Assembly (NCBI GenBank): GCA_021812205.1
Contig: JAKAOJ010000009.1
Span: 1-8,781, forward strand
Source of the DNA: Microcaldota archaeon
GTDB lineage: Archaea > Micrarchaeota > Micrarchaeia > Micrarchaeales > Micrarchaeaceae
Direction of reading: 5' to 3'
Length of the DNA stretch: 8,781 nucleotides
Positions 5,223 to 8,781 of the stretch are shown in pieces. How positions within the stretch are numbered: the stretch's first letter is position 1; every line of letters begins with the position of its first letter. The notes beneath the pieces were generated by a model that was given only the letters and a program-made list of their open reading frames with translations, had not been told where the DNA came from and did no database searches. A program made the position numbers and the translations under genes.

Positions 5223-7445
5223 TCACTGCTTCTCCTTCTTCTCCTTGTACACTATAGGCATCGTGAACCAGAACGAGGAGCCGTTGCCGAGCTGTGACTC
5301 AAACCCTATCTTGCCGCCGTGCAGGCTGACTATGTCGTGCGTTATCGAGAGCCCGAGGCCCGTTCCGGTGCCATCAGGCTTGACAAGGCTCTTCTTTGGG
5401 GCCTGGTAGAACTTCTTGAATACCTTTTTCTTGTCCTCATCGCTTATGCCTATGCCCGTGTCAGCAACCGTAAATTCTACATACTTCCTCCCCTTCTTTG
5501 TCACGCGCACAGATATGCTGCCCTTCTCGGTGAACTTTATTGAGTTGCCGATAAGGTTCACCAGCACCTGTATGAGCCGGTTCGGATCCGCCATGATGTT
5601 GGGGACATCGTACGCGACGTCCCACGAAAACTCTAGACCCTTGTTGCGCGCAGATTCCTCCATAGATTTTATGGTAGGATTCTCGGAAAGGTCGCGCAGG
5701 TTGACCTCCTTTATCTCGAGCTTGACCTTTTGTGCCTCGAGCTTTGCTGCATCGAGCACCTGCGTTATTATGAGCATAAGCCTGTCGCTCTCGTCTAGGA
5801 TGGTCTTCACGTACTCCTTCTGCTCTTCGTTGAGTGTGCCGAAATCGCCGTCATACATGAGCTTGGCGAACCCCTTTATGTTGGTCAGGGGCGTCTTCAG
5901 CTCATGCGATATGTTGTATATGAACTGTGACTTCAATGTGCCGGTGGTCCTGAGGTTCTTCTCAGTGGCAGCAGCCTGCCGGAGCGACGCCTGCAGGTCT
6001 TCCACCATGTTCTTTGTAGCTAGCTCACGGATGAGGAACAGGTAGCTTGACTTCTCTGCACTCCTCAGCAGCCTGACCGAATGCGTGGCTGGAATCGGCT
6101 CTCCGTCCTTCTTCGCCACGTTCACGTAGGTGTTGTCTATGCTGCCGCCGGAGCGCACATATGCTATGTCGCGGTCGAGTATTGCGGTGTCCCGGTATAG
6201 GTCACGTATGCTCCTGCCGACGAGTTCCTCCTTCGGGTAGCCGAGGACGTGTTCCACGGACAGGTTGCAGTCTGTTATGTAGCCGGATTCATCAACCGTC
6301 ATAACCACGTCTGACGTGGCATTTATGAAGTCGCCAAGGTCTGACTTGAGGCCTGACACATATTTCTCCAGGTCGGCGCTAGACACGACCAGCATCGGCC
6401 CGGCAGGAGAGTAGTTCAGCGCATAGCGCACGCGCACTGTAAGGCCGTCAGGGAGCATCATGTCAGCCGTGCCTGACACCGACGACCCGGGCTTGGCCTC
6501 GCCTGCAGGCTTAAGGTCATGCGCCTTGCGGTCGAATATATCCGTGAGCTTCCTACCTGGCAAGGCGGCAACCGCAGCTGAGAACTGGCTGCCAACGCCC
6601 CCATACACCCTGCTTATGGTAAGGTCGTCTTTCAGGAGCGCAAGCATCACTTCACCCTGCGGCTTCAGCGCTCCTGCAACAGCGTCGAAATACGCCGCGT
6701 GGGTGACATCCTCCGCAACTACGTGTATGAGCGTGTCGCTGATTCTCGAGGCGGATATGCGTGCAAGCATCTCTTCGCCTGCCGGGCCTATCCTTGCTAT
6801 TTTATACTTGCCGTTGACCAGCTGGGACAACGCTGCAAAATCCATGCCGATTATTCCGTTGATATTCGCCTCCTGGCCTGCCAGGGCAGCGAACTTGCGC
6901 ATTGCGGCCTTGTTTGACTTGGCTATTGTGCCGTTTGCCGAGACCAAGAACTGCGGTATGTCAGACCCGAACGCCGAATCGAAGTAGCCTGCAAGCCTGA
7001 CGTTCCTTCCTGCTTCGACCTTGTATGCCAAGGAGAACCCTATGAACGCAGCGCCGAAGGCCACGCTTCCGACGAGGTCGTCTGAGAATTTGTTCTCCGA
7101 ATTTGAGAGTAGCTCCAGCGTGGCAATAACCTTGCCGTGCGCCATTATAGGCAGGAATGCACCGCTCATGAAGCCCTGGTTCTTATAGCTTATCAGCTCC
7201 GGGAATGCAGAGTACTCGCTCAGCTGGTTGTCCACATACGCCTTACGCGTGTTGATTAGGTACTCGGTTACACCACTTTCTGGCCGCTGGTTGGCCTGCA
7301 GCAGGTTGACGTTCGCGCGGTCTATGCCAAACAGGCTGCGCACGACTTCGGTGAAGCGCTTTATCGTATCTTCCTCGGTGGAGGCGCTTGCAGCTATCGG
7401 CATTACGTCCATCAGGAACCTGCTTATGAGGATGTTCTCTACCAT
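5223..7445 (-). CDS. Soluble sensor histidine kinase with GAF and PAS domains
   Basis: A 740-residue cytoplasmic histidine kinase (numbered from the GTG three bases upstream, giving 741). Residues 8-142 resemble a GAF domain ('GAFLPIMAHGKVIATLELLSN' region). Two PAS-like segments follow, at about 160-250 and 265-358, then a clear PAS domain at 370-475 ('DVVMTVDESGYITDCN', 'VLGYPKEELVGRS'). A helical linker leads to HisKA, with phospho-acceptor H515 in 'SHELKTPL', and HATPase_c with N box 'NLIGNSIKF' (631-639), G1 'DTGIGI' (663-668), F box 'VFKKFY' (676-681) and G2 'GTGTGLGL' (693-700). All catalytic boxes are intact. No membrane helix or fused receiver is present, so it should sense an internal signal and phosphorylate a separate regulator, most simply the one at 2874-4079. 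The sensed ligand is unknown. The ATG at 7443-7445 is preferred; an in-frame GTG lies directly upstream. Confidence 0.93.
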   Translation of the reverse strand: MVENILISRFLMDVMPIAASASTEEDTIKRFTEVVRSLFGIDRANVNLLQANQRPESGVTEYLINTRKAYVDNQLSEYSAFPELISYKNQGFMSGAFLPIMAHGKVIATLELLSNSENKFSDDLVGSVAFGAAFIGFSLAYKVEAGRNVRLAGYFDSAFGSDIPQFLVSANGTIAKSNKAAMRKFAALAGQEANINGIIGMDFAALSQLVNGKYKIARIGPAGEEMLARISASRISDTLIHVVAEDVTHAAYFDAVAGALKPQGEVMLALLKDDLTISRVYGGVGSQFSAAVAALPGRKLTDIFDRKAHDLKPAGEAKPGSSVSGTADMMLPDGLTVRVRYALNYSPAGPMLVVSSADLEKYVSGLKSDLGDFINATSDVVMTVDESGYITDCNLSVEHVLGYPKEELVGRSIRDLYRDTAILDRDIAYVRSGGSIDNTYVNVAKKDGEPIPATHSVRLLRSAEKSSYLFLIRELATKNMVEDLQASLRQAAATEKNLRTTGTLKSQFIYNISHELKTPLTNIKGFAKLMYDGDFGTLNEEQKEYVKTILDESDRLMLIITQVLDAAKLEAQKVKLEIKEVNLRDLSENPTIKSMEESARNKGLEFSWDVAYDVPNIMADPNRLIQVLVNLIGNSIKFTEKGSISVRVTKKGRKYVEFTVADTGIGISDEDKKKVFKKFYQAPKKSLVKPDGTGTGLGLSITHDIVSLHGGKIGFESQLGNGSSFWFTMPIVYKEKKEKQ

Positions 7446-7489
7446 CACTACCCATGTTTTTATCGTGTTAATCAGCTTGGCGCGAGAAA

Positions 7490-7500
7490 CTATTTAAAGA
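7490..7500. promoter_or_regulatory. Shared bidirectional TATA box between the kinase and HEPN-like genes
   Basis: The minus strand reads TTTAAATA, a perfect archaeal TATA box, and the plus strand reads TATTTAAAG. Centred near 7495, it predicts a minus transcript start near 7469 (leader of about 23 bases for the kinase) and a plus start near 7521 (leader of about six bases for the gene at 7527). No other TATA-like sequence sits at the right distance for either gene in the 81-base gap. Confidence 0.55.
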
Positions 7501-7526
7501 TAGGCAGGATTTCATTACTGGCGTGG

Positions 7527-7901
7527 ATGATGGATGTGAGAGGCCTGTTCCAGAGGGCTGTGAAGGATTTCGAAAAGGCCAAGATGAACGTACGCGCAAG
7601 GAACTACACCACGGCCTCTGTGCTGTACAAGAGGTCTGCGAAGGGTCTGCTGGAAGCGCTCTTCATCTCCACAAAGCGGAAGAGCCCGCCCAAGAACGCG
7701 AGCGTCACCTACCTCAGCAACAAGGTTGGCGCTGACAGGGTGATATCTGCGGAGCTGGGCGAGATTCTGAGCGATGAGGAGAGGAGGTCGCTTGAAGATG
7801 AAGGGGCGTACGTCTTCGAGGAGAACGGCAAGATAACTGACAAGGAGAACTTCGTCAGGAGCCTGATCGGATATACATGGGGAAAGCTGAACAGCCGCTG
7901 A
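7527..7901 (+). CDS. Small HEPN-like helical protein
   Basis: A 124-residue charged, mostly helical protein. Residues 5-50 ('FQRAVKDFEKAKMNVRARNY' then 'TTASVLYKRSAKGLLEALFI') follow the HEPN pattern: an amphipathic helix, a short turn with an aromatic, then 'A..LY.RSAK.LLEAL', comparable to the 'A.fh.qQAaEKalKAlli' helix of HEPN proteins. The RxxxxH catalytic motif of HEPN nucleases is absent; the protein contains no histidine, so nuclease activity is unlikely and a binding role is more probable. The C-terminal 50 residues ('LSDEERRSLEDEGAYVFEENGK') are unassigned. HEPN proteins often pair with a nucleotidyltransferase, but none is adjacent. It is divergent from the kinase and 63 bases before fibrillarin, which has its own TATA box. 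Coding status is strong, family assignment moderate. ATGs at 7527 and 7530 are equivalent starts. Confidence 0.8.
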   Translation: MMDVRGLFQRAVKDFEKAKMNVRARNYTTASVLYKRSAKGLLEALFISTKRKSPPKNASVTYLSNKVGADRVISAELGEILSDEERRSLEDEGAYVFEENGKITDKENFVRSLIGYTWGKLNSR

Positions 7902-7928
7902 ACAGCATATGACGCAACTGCACTAGCC

Positions 7929-7936
7929 TTTTATAG
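7929..7936 (+). promoter_or_regulatory. TATA box of the fibrillarin gene
   Basis: TTTTATAG, centred about 32 bases before the ATG at 7965, predicting a leader of about seven bases. It overlaps the region of the alternative GTG codon at 7938, which would lie upstream of the transcript start, so it also settles the start of the fibrillarin gene. Confidence 0.65.
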
Positions 7937-7964
7937 GGTGACCTGTCTAAATTCTCATGATTCA

Positions 7965-8633
7965 ATGGCTGGCGAAGGCGTCGAAAGGCTTTTTGACGGC
8001 GTATACATGGTAGGCGGGAAGCTGGCCACCGTGAACCTCGCTAAGGGCCATAGGGTATACGGCGAAGGGCTTGTTGAGCTGGGAGGCGTTGAGTACAGGC
8101 TATGGAACCCATACAGAAGCAAGCTTGCTGCTGCCGTGCTGAACGGCCTCAAGACGATGAAGATAGCGCATGGCATGAGCGTGCTATATCTTGGCGCCGC
8201 CACTGGCACAACAGCGAGCCACGTCAGCGACATAGTCGGCAGTGGTGGCGCAGTCTACTGCGTTGAGCTGTCCGAGCGCAATATGCGCGAGCTGATAAAT
8301 GTCTGCGAGCGCAGGCCGAACATGCTGCCGATACTTGGCGATGCGATGCACACTGACATTTATTCAGGCACCGTCGACAGTTGCGATATCATATATCAGG
8401 ACGTCTCTGCAAGGGAGCAGGCGCAGATACTCCTGGAGAACTCCAGATTCCTGAAAAAGGGCGGATATGCCTATTTCGTAATAAAATCCCAGAGCGTGGA
8501 CGTCGGCATGGATCCGAAGAAGGTCTTCGAAAGCGAGCTGAAGAACCTGAGGGGCAGGTTCGATGTCATCGAGACAGTGCAGATAGAGCCGTATGACGAG
8601 CTGCACCTCTTCACAGTGCTTAAAAAGCTTTGA
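7965..8633 (+). CDS. flpA: Fibrillarin-like rRNA/tRNA 2'-O-methyltransferase
   Basis: A 222-residue SAM-dependent methyltransferase, the catalytic subunit of box C/D small ribonucleoproteins, which 2'-O-methylates rRNA and, in archaea, some tRNAs at sites chosen by guide RNAs, together with Nop5 and L7Ae. Length is close to the archaeal family norm. The fibrillarin signature 'EYRLWNPYRSKLAAAV' spans 43-58. The SAM-binding motif I is 'YLGAATGTTASHVSD' (75-89), followed by the acidic E101 that should contact the ribose, D126 in 'GDA', D146 in 'YQDV', and K174 in 'VIKSQS', matching conserved active-site positions. The ATG at 7965 is chosen over an in-frame GTG at 7938 because the TATA box places transcription start near 7958. 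In many archaea nop5 sits directly before flpA; here the upstream gene is HEPN-like and nop5 is not in the window. Confidence 0.97.
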   Translation: MAGEGVERLFDGVYMVGGKLATVNLAKGHRVYGEGLVELGGVEYRLWNPYRSKLAAAVLNGLKTMKIAHGMSVLYLGAATGTTASHVSDIVGSGGAVYCVELSERNMRELINVCERRPNMLPILGDAMHTDIYSGTVDSCDIIYQDVSAREQAQILLENSRFLKKGGYAYFVIKSQSVDVGMDPKKVFESELKNLRGRFDVIETVQIEPYDELHLFTVLKKL

Positions 8634-8655
8634 AACAAATGCATAAGTGGTGCCG

Positions 8656-8781
8656 ATGAACGTTGAACGCCATATCACCGTTCTTGAGAGGATGGCTGCC
8701 TCAGGGACAATCATGATGTGCCAGGCATGTGGGGCCTCTACTCCTGTGGTAGGCAGCATCGGCATATGCCACTCGTGCGAG
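8656..8781 (+). CDS. Start of a protein with an N-terminal zinc-ribbon-like motif (partial, runs off the right edge)
   Basis: An open frame of 42 codons from an ATG preceded by GGTG at 8649-8652, continuing past the window. Residues 22-41 contain CQAC and CHSC (C22, C25, C38, C41), a four-cysteine zinc-ribbon pattern, preceded by a short helix 'ERHITVLERMAASGT'. It begins 22 bases after the fibrillarin stop on the same strand, so it may belong to the same transcript. Small zinc-ribbon proteins are common in archaeal transcription, translation and RNA processing; the visible part does not identify a family. Confidence 0.65.
   Translation, partial: MNVERHITVLERMAASGTIMMCQACGASTPVVGSIGICHSCE

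Noticed and set aside
5416..6045. Open frame of 209 codons on the plus strand inside the histidine kinase
   Set aside because: It lies antisense to the conserved HisKA and HATPase regions, is Ser/Phe-rich as a shadow of the kinase codons, and has no promoter or ribosome-binding site.
7938..7964. Upstream in-frame GTG start for fibrillarin
   Set aside because: The GTG lies beside the TATA box and before the predicted transcript start, and the extra nine residues are not typical of the family. The ATG at 7965 gives the usual N-terminus.
1..8781. CRISPR arrays, insertion sequences, integrase sites or long repeats
   Set aside because: Reading through, I saw no regularly spaced repeats, no transposase or integrase coding sequence, no flanking duplications, and no repeat of the tRNA-Asn end.

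Overview
This window looks archaeal. Promoters have TTTATATA/TTTAAATA-type TATA boxes about 26 bases before the expected transcript starts, and leaders are very short. Ribosome-binding sites, where present, match GGTGA/GTGATC. The window carries archaeal fibrillarin and a class III (type IV pilin-like) signal peptide. Moderately high GC with many ATA and AGG codons, the 'QQALDYMISYG' pilin N-terminus and the mix of small surface proteins suggest a DPANN lineage, perhaps Micrarchaeota-like. The phylum is an inference; the domain Archaea is well supported.

Layout. Bases 1-489 (minus strand): a regulator fusing a PadR-type winged helix to a C-terminal TRASH-like metal-binding module, followed 13 bases later by the first 16 codons of an unidentified gene that leaves the window. 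A 23-bp perfect palindrome of the PadR operator type (ATGT-N9-ACAT) overlaps the regulator's own TATA box. Bases 557-627 (minus): tRNA-Asn(GTT). Bases 695-4079 (minus): a gene of unknown family, a secreted glycoprotein-like protein, a type IV pilin-like protein and, first in transcription order, a response regulator built as winged helix, receiver, then degenerate GGDEF. Bases 4218-5204 (plus): a membrane-anchored, sequon-rich surface protein with a divergent promoter. Bases 5223-7445 (minus): a large soluble histidine kinase with GAF and PAS sensor domains. Bases 7527-8781 (plus): a small HEPN-like helical protein, fibrillarin (FlpA), and the start of a zinc-ribbon protein.

How the genes may work together. 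The kinase and response regulator are the only two-component proteins here and lie on the same strand, separated by one opposite-strand surface-protein gene; they are a plausible pair. The response regulator gene overlaps or abuts the pilin gene and is followed by a secreted protein, so the centre of the window reads as a signalling plus cell-surface module. The PadR-TRASH regulator with its palindrome reads as a separate self-regulated switch, possibly metal-responsive, for the gene at the left edge. Fibrillarin and tRNA-Asn are housekeeping genes. No mobile elements, CRISPR arrays or origins were seen, and no stretch over 300 bases lacks a gene.
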